Assembly (NCBI GenBank): GCA_027024125.1
Contig: JALVSV010000285.1
Span: 1-13,941, forward strand
Origin: Methylothermaceae bacterium
GTDB lineage: Bacteria; Pseudomonadota; Gammaproteobacteria; Methylococcales; Methylothermaceae
Reading direction: 5' to 3'
Length of the DNA stretch: 13,941 nt
The notes beneath the pieces were generated by a model, which worked only from the letters and a program-made list of their open reading frames with translations, was not told where the DNA came from and ran no database searches. Below are positions 13,805 through 13,941 of this stretch, piece by piece (positions within the stretch are counted from its first letter, which is position 1; each line of letters opens with the position of its first letter). Made by a program: the position numbers and the translations under genes.

Positions 13805-13941
13805 CTAAACGGTGACTGCCGTTGGGTGTTTGGAAAACAAACGTTGATAACGTGTGCTTGCTTTTAAGGGGTCATCCATGGCGAAAAGCCCGCCAATCAC
13901 CGCGAGAAGATCGGCTCCTGCCTCGATCAGTTCCCTACCGT
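13805..13941 (-). CDS. thiE: Thiamine-phosphate synthase ThiE, C-terminal fragment
   Basis: The - strand is open from the window edge to TAG at 13807-13805, giving the last 44 residues of a gene that begins outside. The sequence LIEAGADLLAVIGGLFAMDD followed by PLKASTRYQRLF matches the end of the ThiE TIM barrel. In that region the GAD-x-(I/V/L)-A-V-I-(S/G) strand contributes to phosphate binding and a short helix with the DP-x-x-A pattern closes the protein. ThiE joins hydroxymethylpyrimidine diphosphate to thiazole phosphate to make thiamine phosphate. A ThiD-ThiE fusion or a TenI-like paralogue cannot be excluded without the N-terminal part. It converges on rsfS with 72 bases between the stops, in which I see only very short hairpins. 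Confidence 0.8.
   Translation of the reverse strand, partial: GRELIEAGADLLAVIGGLFAMDDPLKASTRYQRLFSKHPTAVTV

Overview
The window looks like chromosomal DNA of a gammaproteobacterium with moderate GC. The basis is gene content: a pstSCAB phosphate transporter with the enlarged PstC/PstA type, a PepN-type aminopeptidase, MoaB, NnrU, a DUF423 membrane protein, RsfS and ThiE. The genus cannot be fixed from the sequence. Coding density is high, no gene-free stretch exceeds 300 bases, and I see no tRNA, rRNA, CRISPR array, transposase or integrase.

Layout. (1) Positions 1-3346, + strand: the end of a gene set for a type IV pilus, MSHA or type II secretion-like machine. It holds a PilN/GspL-like C-terminal fragment, a PilO/GspM-like protein, a small MshK/GspC-like protein, two proteins with class III prepilin leaders, and a PilZ (cyclic-di-GMP receptor) protein with an unrecognised C-terminal region. 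A well-spaced ribosome binding site precedes a possible 26-codon ORF that overlaps the start of the second pilin gene. (2) Positions 3327-8071, - strand: pstS-pstC-pstA-pstB, encoding the high-affinity phosphate ABC importer. A hairpin lies between pstS and pstC, and a degenerate Pho-box-like site lies upstream of pstS. The 3' end of pstB overlaps the 3' end of the PilZ gene tail to tail by 20 bp, and phoU is absent next to pstB. (3) Positions 8174-11265, - strand: pepN overlapping a PsiE-family membrane protein gene by 4 bp; the latter lies immediately upstream of the pst promoter region. (4) Positions 11377-12984, - strand: moaB-nnrU-DUF423 as a compact operon. (5) From about 13030: a small conserved-looking hypothetical gene and rsfS on the + strand, then the 3' end of thiE converging on the - strand.

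Functional logic. The pst genes and the PsiE-like gene make a phosphate-starvation neighbourhood. The pilin block with a PilZ protein at its end suggests a cyclic-di-GMP-responsive surface or secretion machine. moaB (molybdopterin adenylylation) with nnrU (often associated with nitrogen-oxide respiration) hints at a molybdoenzyme link, but the window gives no direct proof. The most distinctive regulatory site is the 45-bp region between moaB and the divergent small gene: back-to-back -10 elements overlap, and the moaB promoter is so close to the start codon that its transcript should be leaderless. I found no convincing wholly new system; the candidates for follow-up are the pilin/PilZ block and the small ORFs.
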